From Acidobacteriota bacterium (GTDB lineage Bacteria > Acidobacteriota > Terriglobia > Terriglobales > Acidobacteriaceae): a stretch of DNA of 5,163 nucleotides. The position numbers and the translations under genes were made by a program. Numbering within the stretch: position 1 is the first letter of the stretch; each line of letters begins with the position of its first letter. Below are positions 1 to 4,538 of the stretch, one piece after another. The notes under the pieces were generated by a model. It ran no database searches and had not been told where the DNA came from. It was given only the letters and a program-made list of their open reading frames with translations. Location of the stretch: positions 1 through 5,163 of the forward strand of contig QHZX01000262.1 in assembly GCA_003224835.1 (NCBI GenBank). The letters run 5' to 3'.

Positions 1-30
1 GGAAACTCGCGCGTAATAAAAGCTCGGGAT

Positions 31-62
31 GGAGCGGCGGGCGCCCTCGCCCGCCTTGCTCC
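31..62 (+). terminator. Strong GC hairpin, possible terminator or palindromic repeat
   Basis: An 8-bp perfect stem, GGCGGGCG (36-43) with CGCCCGCC (48-55) around a CCCT loop, is extended by an outer 5-bp stem, GGAGC (31-35) with GCTCC (58-62), with a 2-nt TT bulge on the right. TTCGTTTTC follows on the plus strand, so it could terminate a plus-strand gene entering from the left. One reading frame there ends in TAA TAA at 14-19, which would suit a gene end, but too little is visible to call one. It also lies downstream of the minus-strand gene that ends at 127 and could serve it. The U-tract is weak in both directions, so this may instead be a dispersed palindromic repeat. Confidence 0.45.
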
Positions 63-126
63 TTCGTTTTCAAATCCGTGCCGCCACAATACTATTTTCT
101 AAGTCCGTGAGCGACGCGAGCAACAC

Positions 127-501
127 TCACACCGGCGTCGGCCGCCACGTCCGATTCGCTGGTCGTGTGACATATGACACGAACAACAGCACAATCAATG
201 CCAGCGGAAAAAGTGCTTCCGATCTCTGTCCCACCGAATAATGCGCGACAGATGCGCAGATCCACGCAAACGTGAATCCCGCATACGCCCACTCTTTCAG
301 CCTGAGCACTCCTGGCACGAGCAACACGATCGCCCCCAACGGCTTCGCAATTCCCAGGATAATGCGCAGTTGCTGCGGATATCCCACCATCGCGAATCCC
401 TGCACCGCCTTCGGATCTCCCGATAAATAACTGAATGCCGCAAAGCACATTAGCGCCGCAATCACTCCAGTGCTCGCCCAAAAAGCTATTTTGCGTCCCA
501 T
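127..501 (-). CDS. DoxX-like family small integral membrane protein
   Basis: This encodes a 124-residue protein with four hydrophobic segments at about residues 6-26, 46-63, 70-88 and 95-111, the usual size and topology of the DoxX-like (DoxX_2) family. Motifs matching the family are GYPQQLRIILGIAKPLG, the polar-flanked LRLKEWAYAGF, and a histidine in the third helix region (ASVAHYSVG). Family members are inner-membrane proteins whose biochemical role is mostly unknown, so no reaction is assigned. I chose the ATG at 501 because GAGGAG lies 10 nt upstream. The longer reading from a GTG at 564 adds 21 residues that look unlike the family N-terminus and has only a badly placed AGGA. The gene runs in the same direction as the lipoprotein gene upstream, about 150 bp away, so the two may be separate units. 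Confidence 0.85.
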   Translation of the reverse strand: MGRKIAFWASTGVIAALMCFAAFSYLSGDPKAVQGFAMVGYPQQLRIILGIAKPLGAIVLLVPGVLRLKEWAYAGFTFAWICASVAHYSVGQRSEALFPLALIVLLFVSYVTRPANRTWRPTPV

Positions 502-514
502 TAATTGTGTTCTC

Positions 515-537
515 CTCGCTGAATTAGAGTCAGCGAG
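515..537 (-). promoter_or_regulatory. Hairpin abutting the Shine-Dalgarno of the DoxX-like gene
   Basis: On the minus strand, CTCGCTGA and TCAGCGAG form a perfect 8-bp stem with a 7-nt loop. The 3' arm ends inside the ribosome-binding site GAGGAG (512-517), so the folded leader could partly hide it. The pairing is plain in the sequence; a regulatory role is inference. Confidence 0.4.
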
Positions 538-652
538 TCCCTGTTTCGGTGCGCTGAATTTCACATCCTGCTATTCCGCGCACTTGGGACGACAGTCAGC
601 TTGGAGCACATGAACTGAACTTGCTCTGCGAATGATCACCGCAACGACGGCG

Positions 653-1045
653 TCACTTGACCGTGAGCGTTAGCACGCTGCTCGTGCCTCCGCTGGAACA
701 ACCCACGTCACTGGTATTGCCGCTCGGAGTCACCACTTTCACGCTCGCCGCTCCTGGCCCCGAAATCACGCTGGCCGTCAGCATCACCTGTAATTGCTGG
801 GCGCTGGTTGCGGTCGCCGCAAGAGTCTTGCCGTTGATCACAATTTCGGACGCCGGGACGAACTGGCTGCCATTTATCGAGAGCAACACACCATTTTGCA
901 CATCAGAAAACGTCACCGTGCTGGGAGAAAGCGAAGCCACCAGCGGGGCCGGTCGCGCGCTGCCACAAAGCGGGTTCAGAGTGTTGTTACAACCGGAGAG
1001 AAGCGTTAAAGGGACGAGTGCGACAATCCACAGACGTGAGAGCAT
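653..1045 (-). CDS. Small secreted lipoprotein with IPT/TIG-like domain
   Basis: This encodes a 130-residue predicted lipoprotein. The N-terminus MLSRLWIVALVPLTLLSGC has a basic residue, a hydrophobic core and a lipobox (LSGC) with the lipidated cysteine at position 19, so the mature protein should be anchored in a membrane facing the periplasm or surface. The remainder, from about residue 33, is Ser/Thr/Val-rich and beta-like: PLVASLSPSTVTFSDVQNG, then LLSINGSQFVPASEIVINGKTL, then VVTPSGNTSDVG. This resembles IPT/TIG immunoglobulin-like repeats, where the 'G..F' and 'V.....' patterns recur. Two further cysteines (about residues 27 and 116) could form a disulfide. The start at 1045 is preferred over the one at 1069 because AAGGAG sits 7 nt upstream and gives a normal signal peptide. 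No partner is evident; carbohydrate or protein binding is only a guess from the fold. Confidence 0.8.
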   Translation of the reverse strand: MLSRLWIVALVPLTLLSGCNNTLNPLCGSARPAPLVASLSPSTVTFSDVQNGVLLSINGSQFVPASEIVINGKTLAATATSAQQLQVMLTASVISGPGAASVKVVTPSGNTSDVGCSSGGTSSVLTLTVK

Positions 1046-1046
1046 G

Positions 1047-1058
1047 GGAGTACTCCTT
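1047..1058 (-). promoter_or_regulatory. Ribosome-binding site of the lipoprotein gene, inside a palindrome
   Basis: AAGGAG on the minus strand (1053-1058) lies 7 nt before the ATG at 1045 and decides that start. Most of it falls within the perfect 10-bp palindrome GGAGTACTCC (1047-1056). Confidence 0.6.
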
Positions 1059-1183
1059 ATGAGGATCAACTGCCATCGATCTCACTTGCAGAACCCTGGT
1101 AGCCGAAATTAGTTTCGTCTCTGGAAAATAAAAATCTGTTCGGGCAATGGCAATGTTGTCGCAGGACAAACCGGCCTCTTCAT

Positions 1184-1207
1184 CTGTCATTCGGAGCGAA
1201 GAGGATC
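1184..1207 (+). repeat. GTCATTC-type dispersed repeat, degenerate copy
   Basis: CTGTCATTCGGAGCGAAGAG followed by GATC resembles the GTCATTCC...GAGGAAYCTGCT element found at 1342 and 1542 (same strand) and at 4354 and 4483 (opposite strand). It is the most diverged copy and its right end is poor. Confidence 0.45.
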
Positions 1208-1238
1208 ATTCGTTGCGAATGTCAATTCCTCCACGCCG

Positions 1239-1318
1239 TGTCATCCCGAACCCGTCCTCTCAGGACGGGAGAGAGACCTGACGTTACCTCCGCATTCGCA
1301 TGAATGTCCGGACACAAC
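1239..1318 (+). repeat. 80-bp direct repeat, copy 1
   Basis: This matches 1435-1515 with five substitutions and one single-base indel, about 93 percent identity by eye. It contains a perfect hairpin, CCCGTCCT (1251-1258) and AGGACGGG (1262-1269) with a CTC loop. It ends at GTCCGGACACAAC, which includes the palindrome GTCCGGAC. No ORF or transposase is associated. Confidence 0.8.
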
Positions 1319-1341
1319 TGCCGTACGCAGCACCCTTAAAC

Positions 1342-1373
1342 CTTGTCATTCCTCACAACGAGGAACCTGCTTT
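1342..1373 (+). repeat. GTCATTCC dispersed repeat, copy in first tandem unit
   Basis: The ends match the copy at 1542-1574: CTTGTCATTCCTCACA on the left and AGGAACCTGCTTT on the right, with a variable middle. It sits 23 bp after the first 80-bp repeat, the same arrangement as in the second unit, so the two modules repeat together. Confidence 0.7.
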
Positions 1374-1390
1374 TCATGGGATCGGCGATC

Positions 1391-1417
1391 GTATCAGGGC
1401 ACGGCTTCAGCCGTGCC
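1391..1417 (-). repeat. GGCACGGCT palindromic element with CTGATAC tail (reverse orientation)
   Basis: GGCACGGCT (1398-1406) pairs perfectly with AGCCGTGCC (1409-1417) around a 2-nt loop. Read on the minus strand, the hairpin is followed by CTGATAC, the same tail as the element at 4539-4565. Its repeated hairpin-plus-tail form is reminiscent of REP-like elements. Confidence 0.65.
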
Positions 1418-1434
1418 GTGCAATTCCCACACAT

Positions 1435-1515
1435 TGTCATCCCGAACCCCGTCCTCTCAGGACGGGAGAGGGACCCGACGTTGCCTCCGGATTCGCATGA
1501 ACGTCCGGACACAAC
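1435..1515 (+). repeat. 80-bp direct repeat, copy 2
   Basis: Second copy of the repeat at 1239-1318, offset by 196-197 bp, with the same internal hairpin CCCGTCCT (1448-1455) and AGGACGGG (1459-1466). Together with the downstream GTCATTCC module it makes a compound unit of about 140 bp that occurs twice, separated by the hairpin element at 1391-1417. Confidence 0.8.
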
Positions 1516-1541
1516 GCCACTGCTGCACGCCGTACCCACAG

Positions 1542-1574
1542 CTTGTCATTCCTCACAGTCTAGGAACCTGCTTT
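1542..1574 (+). repeat. GTCATTCC dispersed repeat, copy in second tandem unit
   Basis: Same module as 1342-1373, offset by 200 bp, with identical ends and a changed central segment (GTCT in place of ACG). Confidence 0.7.
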
Positions 1575-1624
1575 GCGCTGCAGGCCGCTCCTCTCGTCGC
1601 GTTTCCTACGTGCGTGCTCAATGC

Positions 1625-1655
1625 GGCACGGCTAAAGCCGCGCCCTTCCCGTTCT
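1625..1655 (+). repeat. GGCACGGCT palindromic element with CTTCCCGTT tail
   Basis: GGCACGGCT (1625-1633) pairs with AGCCGCGCC (1636-1644) with one mismatch around AA. The following CTTCCCGTTCT is identical to the tail of the hairpin at 4410-4429, so the hairpin family has at least two tail types in this window. A T-rich run (CTTGCTTTT) follows, so terminator activity is conceivable, but no plus-strand gene lies upstream. Confidence 0.65.
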
Positions 1656-1663
1656 TGCTTTTG

Positions 1664-1706
1664 CCGACGACCGACGACTTTCATCCCACGACCAACGACT
1701 ACTACT
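1664..1706 (+). repeat. Degenerate heptamer repeat (CGACGAC-like)
   Basis: CCGACGACCGACGACTTTC followed by a CACGACCAACGACTACTAC segment shows an irregular 7-bp period built on ACGACCG/ACGACCA. It ends just before the first possible miaB start codon. It has no recognised function. Confidence 0.5.
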
Positions 1707-1731
1707 GAATGCCGACGTCTAATTCCCGCGC

Positions 1732-1737
1732 TATACT
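1732..1737 (+). promoter_or_regulatory. Candidate -10 box for miaB
   Basis: TATACT matches the sigma70-type -10 consensus at five of six positions and ends 7 bp before the ATG at 1745. Transcription would then start at or next to that ATG, giving a leaderless mRNA. No good -35 hexamer is seen 16-18 bp upstream, and no extended -10 TG is present. Confidence 0.35.
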
Positions 1738-1744
1738 TGCCTTA

Positions 1745-3133
1745 ATGTCCGCGGCGCCCCAGCAAGAGAAGACTTTCTACCTCGAGACTTTCGGCTGCCA
1801 GATGAATGCTCACGACTCCGAAAAGGTCGTCGGCACACTGGTTTCGCAGGGATACCGCCAGGTTCCAACCGTCGAAGAAGCTGGGCTGGTGCTCTACAAC
1901 ACCTGCTCCATCCGCGACAAGGCTGAACAAAAAGTTTTTCATCGCTTGGCGGATTACAAGAAATTCGAGAAGCAGGGCAAGCGCTTCGGCGTGCTCGGCT
2001 GCGTGGCCCAGCAGGAAGGCCAGAAGATTTTTGAAAAAGCGCCGTACGTTTCGCTGGTAGCAGGATCGGCTTCGTATCGCAATTTGCCGCAGATGCTGAT
2101 TCAGATCGAGGCAGGGAACCGCCGTGTGACCGGGCTCGACGATCGCGAAACCGACGAGTGCTTTGAGACTGAGTTCACCGCGCGAACCAATCCGCATCGC
2201 GGCTACATCACCATTATTGAAGGATGCGACAAGTTCTGCTCTTATTGCGTGGTGCCGTTTACCCGCGGCAAAGAACGCAGCCGCACTTCAAATTCGGTGC
2301 TCGCCGAAGCCCGCCAGATGGCCGATCTGGGCTATACGGAAATTCAGCTGCTCGGGCAGAATGTGAATTCGTACAAAGATTCGGCAGGGAAGAGTTCGGA
2401 CAGAAAAACATTCGCGGAATTGCTGGCAGCGGTGGGCGAGATTCCCGGGATTCGGCGCGTGAGATTTACCACATCGCATCCCCGGGATTTCGGAAAAGAC
2501 ATTATCGATGCTATCGATTCCGTTCCGGCGCTTTGCGACCACGTGCATTTGCCGGTACAGAGCGGATCGACGCGCGTGCTCGATGCCATGCAGCGGCTGT
2601 ATTCGCGCGAGCAATATCTCGAGCGGATTTCGTGGATGAAAGCGGCGCAGCGGGAGATCAGCATCACAAGTGATGTGATCGTTGGCTTTCCCGGCGAGAC
2701 GGAAGATGACTTCCAGAAGACGCTGTCGTTGCTGGATGAGGTCGAGTATGACGCAGTGTTTGCGTTTAAGTATTCGCCGCGTCCGAACACCCCGTCGATC
2801 AAGATGGACGACGCGATTCCGGACGAAGAAAAGTCTCGGCGGCTTGCGGCGTTGCTCGAAAAGCAGCGTGAGATACAGAAACGGCGGAACCGAAAACACC
2901 TTGGCCAAACAGTTGAAGTAATGGTTGAAGGGAAGAACGAAGCCCGCGGCCAGTGGATGGGCCGGACGTCACAGAACAAGACGCTGAACTTTGTGGCGCG
3001 GGAGGGTCGCAGTTTCGAATCGGGCAGCTATGTCCCAGTGCGTGTAACGACTGCCTTCCCAAACAGCCTGGTGGGTGAGATGGTGGAGGATGCGGTCCCA
3101 GCATACGCGGTCAGTACAGGTGAGGCGCGATGA
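1745..3133 (+). CDS. miaB: tRNA-2-methylthio-N6-dimethylallyladenosine synthase (MiaB)
   Basis: MiaB is a cytoplasmic radical-SAM methylthiotransferase that converts i6A37 to ms2i6A37 in tRNAs reading UNN codons, using S-adenosylmethionine and two 4Fe-4S clusters. From the start at 1745 the protein has 462 residues, normal for the family. The N-terminal methylthiotransferase domain carries the auxiliary-cluster cysteines at 18 (ETFGCQMN), 54 (NTCSIRDKAEQK) and 86 (VLGCVAQQ). The radical-SAM motif CDKFCSYC gives cysteines 161, 165 and 168, followed by VVPFTRGKERSR. LGQNVNSY, FTTSHP, HLPVQSGS and DVIVGFPGET are all present. A TRAM domain, for RNA binding, covers about 387-450. The ATG at 1709 would add 12 residues; I prefer 1745 because the conserved region begins soon after it and a TATACT box lies just upstream. 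Neither start has a Shine-Dalgarno. The likely partner is MiaA, which is not in the window. The stop overlaps a downstream ATG (ATGA). Confidence 0.96.
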   Translation: MSAAPQQEKTFYLETFGCQMNAHDSEKVVGTLVSQGYRQVPTVEEAGLVLYNTCSIRDKAEQKVFHRLADYKKFEKQGKRFGVLGCVAQQEGQKIFEKAPYVSLVAGSASYRNLPQMLIQIEAGNRRVTGLDDRETDECFETEFTARTNPHRGYITIIEGCDKFCSYCVVPFTRGKERSRTSNSVLAEARQMADLGYTEIQLLGQNVNSYKDSAGKSSDRKTFAELLAAVGEIPGIRRVRFTTSHPRDFGKDIIDAIDSVPALCDHVHLPVQSGSTRVLDAMQRLYSREQYLERISWMKAAQREISITSDVIVGFPGETEDDFQKTLSLLDEVEYDAVFAFKYSPRPNTPSIKMDDAIPDEEKSRRLAALLEKQREIQKRRNRKHLGQTVEVMVEGKNEARGQWMGRTSQNKTLNFVAREGRSFESGSYVPVRVTTAFPNSLVGEMVEDAVPAYAVSTGEAR

Positions 3134-3138
3134 AATAT

Positions 3139-3226
3139 ATGCGTTCTCTGCGGTTAAGAGCTTTGGCGTGGGTTTCTCGGCGTAACTCGATGTATGCTCT
3201 GCGTTCTCTGCGGTTAAGGGCTTGGT
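3139..3226 (+). repeat. GCGTTCTCTGCGGTTAAG repeats, 60-bp spacing
   Basis: GCGTTCTCTGCGGTTAAG occurs at 3141-3158 and again at 3201-3218, exactly 60 bp apart, each followed by a near-identical AGCTTTGG/GGCTTGG. Between them, GGCGTGGGTTTCTCGGCGTAA (3165-3185) is a degenerate third copy. I recognise the 'GCGTTCTCTGCGGTTAA' phrase as a common bacterial intergenic repeat type, from memory only. It occupies almost all of the gap between miaB and the BFN gene. Confidence 0.75.
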
Positions 3227-3231
3227 CTTTC

Positions 3232-3237
3232 GAGGAG
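3232..3237 (+). promoter_or_regulatory. Ribosome-binding site deciding the BFN start
   Basis: GAGGAG lies 5 nt before the ATG at 3243. It rules out the in-frame upstream TTG at 3222, which lies in repeat DNA and has no such site. Confidence 0.7.
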
Positions 3238-3242
3238 CTCCA

Positions 3243-3725
3243 ATGGAAGTAGAAATGAAAATTCGTGGTTTGCTGATGGACCCCGTAACCAACACTCCCA
3301 TTGTGATTCTTCGCGATTCCGGGAGCGAGACCGTCCTGCCCATTTGGGTGGGAGTTTACGAGGCCAACGCCATCGCCCTCGAGATCGAAAAGGTCAGCAC
3401 CCCGCGCCCCATGACCCACGATTTGATCAAGAATGTCCTCGCCGGCCTGGACGCCCGGGTTCACAAAGTTGTCGTGACGGAATTGAAAGAAGACACGTTT
3501 TACGCAGTCATCTGGATGGAGCGCGACGGCAAAATCATCAGCGTCGACTCGCGTCCTTCGGACGCGCTCGCGCTCGCGCTGCGCGTCGATTGCCCCATCT
3601 TTGTGGAAGAAGAAGTCCTGAAAACCTCCAAAAAAGCCTCCGCCGCGTCTGAAACCACCAGCGAAGAACTCCGCAAGTGGCTAGAAGGCCTGAACGACGA
3701 AGACCTCGGCCGCTATAAGATGTGA
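3243..3725 (+). CDS. Bifunctional nuclease family protein (DUF151/BFN domain)
   Basis: This encodes a 160-residue protein that is one BFN (DUF151) domain plus a short charged tail. Family hallmarks in order are MKIRGLLMDPVTNTPIVIL near the N-terminus, LPIWVGVYEANAIALEIE, the TPRPMTHDLIKNVL segment (about residues 52-65), the strand VHKVVVTELKEDTFYAVI, the signature SVDSRPSDALALALR (about 100-114), and PIFVEEEVL. Characterised plant and bacterial relatives have been reported with RNase and DNase activity; the role in most bacteria is unclear, so the nuclease label is family knowledge and not shown here. The last 35 residues (SKKASAASETTSEELRKWLEGL...) are predicted helical and may be flexible. 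The gene is on the same strand as miaB, 109 bp downstream, and probably co-transcribed. I recall this pairing in other bacterial genomes, which would fit an RNA-related role. Confidence 0.93.
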   Translation: MEVEMKIRGLLMDPVTNTPIVILRDSGSETVLPIWVGVYEANAIALEIEKVSTPRPMTHDLIKNVLAGLDARVHKVVVTELKEDTFYAVIWMERDGKIISVDSRPSDALALALRVDCPIFVEEEVLKTSKKASAASETTSEELRKWLEGLNDEDLGRYKM

Positions 3726-3736
3726 GTGAAGCCGCT

Positions 3737-3829
3737 AGCTCCTAGCTTCTAGCTGTATTTGAGTGTTTAAGCTAAGCACAATTGAAAGCACGACAATTAG
3801 AAACAGCTAGTGGCTAGAAGCTAGTAGCT
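3737..3829. repeat. CTAG-rich inverted repeat after the BFN gene
   Basis: The left arm AGCTCCTAGCTTCTAGC (3737-3753) and right arm GCTAGAAGCTAGTAGCT (3813-3829) are reverse complements at 16 of 17 positions and enclose 59 bp. Each side holds three CTAG tetramers counting flanking bases, a tetramer usually rare in bacterial DNA. It fills nearly the whole gap between the BFN stop and the next start codon. The transcript could fold into a long stem acting as a terminator or mRNA stabiliser, but no U-tract follows. It could also be a dispersed repeat. Confidence 0.65.
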
Positions 3830-3837
3830 GAAACGAC

Positions 3838-4092
3838 ATGCCTGATCCCGCCGAACAGCTTGCCCGCATCTACCAGGCAGGCTTTGAAATCGAGCAATTT
3901 GATCGTTTTCCCCAGGCCGTGGGCGTGGTCCGTAACCAGTGCGTCGCATTGCTACAAGCCACACCCAACGGCCTGAGCATGATCGGCGTCCCCGGATGGC
4001 GCATGGGCGAGGTTATGGGCGTCTTGACCGAAAAGGATGGACAAAAGGTCTTCCAGGCCATTGTGCCGACGAGCGGAGCCTTGCGGCTGTAG
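3838..4092 (+). CDS. Small protein of unknown function, probably 3'-truncated
   Basis: This encodes 84 residues that I cannot assign to a named family. Residues 1-74 read like a real folded protein: a helical start (PAEQLARIYQAGFEIEQFDRF), then beta-like segments (AVGVVRNQCVALLQATPNGL, MIGVPGWRMGEVMGVLTEK, KVFQA). The final ten residues (IVPTSGALRL) are encoded on DNA that is antisense to the well-formed minus-strand frame ending its sensible part at about 4062. I infer that the original C-terminus was lost. There is no transmembrane segment or signal peptide. No Shine-Dalgarno precedes the ATG at 3838; the CTAG-rich inverted repeat ends only 8 bp before it, so the element may have displaced the native leader. 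The gene may be expressed from the miaB-BFN transcript or be decaying. Confidence 0.6.
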   Translation: MPDPAEQLARIYQAGFEIEQFDRFPQAVGVVRNQCVALLQATPNGLSMIGVPGWRMGEVMGVLTEKDGQKVFQAIVPTSGALRL

Positions 4093-4343
4093 CGGACACC
4101 CAGAAGCCCGTCGGTGGTGTCGACGCTGTAGTCGGCTTCGTGGCCGATAATCATCAGGCCCGGACCATGGTGGACGTGGCGGTAATCGGCGACGTCGAGC
4201 AAGAGTTCGTCAAATAATTGGTCCTGGATCCAGCTGTGAAAGACGGGGATGAGAGCGTCGAGGTGGTCGGCCTCGTTCAAAAGGAGCTTCACGTTTATGT
4301 GTTGAAGCTCGATCGTAGTTTCTTCTTCAAGTATGGATCGCAT
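3870..4343 (-). pseudogene. Unknown conserved-looking gene, 3' end replaced by antisense of its neighbour
   Basis: The first 93 or so residues look like a genuine protein: IELQHINVKLLL, then LDALIPVFHSWIQDQLFDELLLDVADYRHVHHGPGLMIIGHEADYSVD and LLGVRYSRKAPLVG. Key features are the VADYRHV and IGHEADYS motifs, which I associate from memory with uncharacterised acidobacterial proteins of roughly 190 residues. After about residue 94 (near 4062) the frame reads TMAWKTFCPSFSVKTP and onwards, which is simply the opposite strand of the plus-strand gene at 3838, until a stop at 3870. The intact portion is therefore about 4062-4343 and the C-terminal half appears missing. Start ATG at 4343; upstream AAAGAG is a weak ribosome-binding site and a dispersed repeat begins 10 bp away. 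The function is unknown. Confidence 0.6.
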
Positions 4344-4353
4344 TTGGCTCTTT

Positions 4354-4385
4354 CAGCAGATTCCTCATCGCTGAAGCGATTCGGA
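4354..4385 (-). repeat. GTCATTCC-family repeat, reverse orientation, copy 1
   Basis: A 32-bp sequence beginning CAGCAGATTCCTCATCGC and ending GAAGCGATTCGGA is repeated without change at 4483-4514. Its reverse complement matches the ends of the elements at 1342 and 1542 (..CCGA....GAGGAATCTGCT). It contains the small palindrome ATCGCT-GA-AGCGAT. Confidence 0.75.
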
Positions 4386-4409
4386 GCATCATTCAAAAGG
4401 AAGCTGGTC

Positions 4410-4429
4410 GGCACGAGTAAACTCGTGCC
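4410..4429 (+). repeat. GGCACGAGT palindromic element with CTTCCCGTTCT tail
   Basis: GGCACGAGT (4410-4418) pairs perfectly with ACTCGTGCC (4421-4429) around AA. The tail CTTCCCGTTCT is shared with the element at 1625-1655, although the stem sequence differs, a sign of compensating changes that keep the hairpin. Confidence 0.65.
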
Positions 4430-4444
4430 CTTCCCGTTCTGTTC

Positions 4445-4470
4445 GGCATGGCTAAACCATGCCCCGATAC
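4445..4470 (+). repeat. GGCATGG palindromic element with CGATACA tail
   Basis: GGCATGG (4445-4451) pairs with CCATGCC (4457-4463) around CTAAA. The tail CCGATACAG resembles the CTGATACAA tail at 4559. It is a slightly shortened copy of the element at 4539-4565. Confidence 0.6.
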
Positions 4471-4482
4471 AGCGCTTCGCAC

Positions 4483-4514
4483 CAGCAGATTCCTCATCGC
4501 TGAAGCGATTCGGA
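4483..4514 (-). repeat. GTCATTCC-family repeat, reverse orientation, copy 2
   Basis: Identical over 32 bp to 4354-4385 and 129 bp downstream of it. On the minus strand it is preceded by ATGATGTCATT, giving the complete GTCATTCCGA end that copy 1 has partly lost. Confidence 0.75.
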
Positions 4515-4538
4515 ATGACATCATAAAAAACATTCAGC

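Larger units (their letters stand above)
1046..1744. other. Long non-coding stretch filled with repeats
   Basis: About 700 bp without a convincing gene. The part from 1046 to about 1183 is upstream DNA of the lipoprotein gene and shows no strong promoter hexamers to my eye. From about 1184 onwards it is a patchwork of repeat modules, listed separately. Open frames in this stretch read through repeats and palindromes, lack ribosome-binding sites and have compositions typical of non-coding DNA. Confidence 0.75.
3130..3252 (+). other. Repeat-derived 40-codon ORF linking miaB to the BFN gene
   Basis: The ATG at 3130 overlaps the miaB stop (ATGA) and opens a 40-codon frame that stops at 3250-3252, ten bases into the BFN gene, and runs through that gene's ribosome-binding site. 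The peptide is Arg/Leu-rich and internally repeated (YMRSLRLRALAW, then YALRSLRLRAWSF) because it reads through the 60-bp DNA repeat listed separately. It could be translated by coupling and affect BFN initiation. Its sequence is fully explained by the repeat, however, so it is not called a functional protein. Confidence 0.25.

Noticed and set aside
29..426. Plus-strand ORFs over the DoxX-like gene (29-241, 241-426) and a minus-strand alternative frame (92-481)
   Set aside because: The DoxX-like frame has four clear membrane helices and a ribosome-binding site; the alternatives have neither.
657..1112. Plus-strand ORF of 151 codons opposite the lipoprotein gene
   Set aside because: The minus strand has a signal peptide with lipobox and a good ribosome-binding site; the plus-strand reading has none and resembles no protein I know.
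1184..1706. Possible CRISPR array
   Set aside because: The repeats are about 80 bp and 32 bp with only two close copies each, spacing is near 200 bp, and there are no cas genes or uniform spacers.
1300..1745. Several plus-strand ORFs of 66-121 codons upstream of miaB
   Set aside because: They are made of repeat modules and palindromes, lack ribosome-binding sites and show no protein-like pattern.
2288..2979. Two long minus-strand ORFs (about 206 and 211 codons) inside miaB
   Set aside because: They are antisense to a well-conserved MiaB frame and are rich in Arg, Ser and Cys in the way of shadow frames, with no start signals.
3726..3837. Riboswitch or T-box leader for the small gene at 3838
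   Set aside because: The region is a simple CTAG-rich inverted repeat without recognisable aptamer motifs, and the downstream gene has no metabolic assignment.
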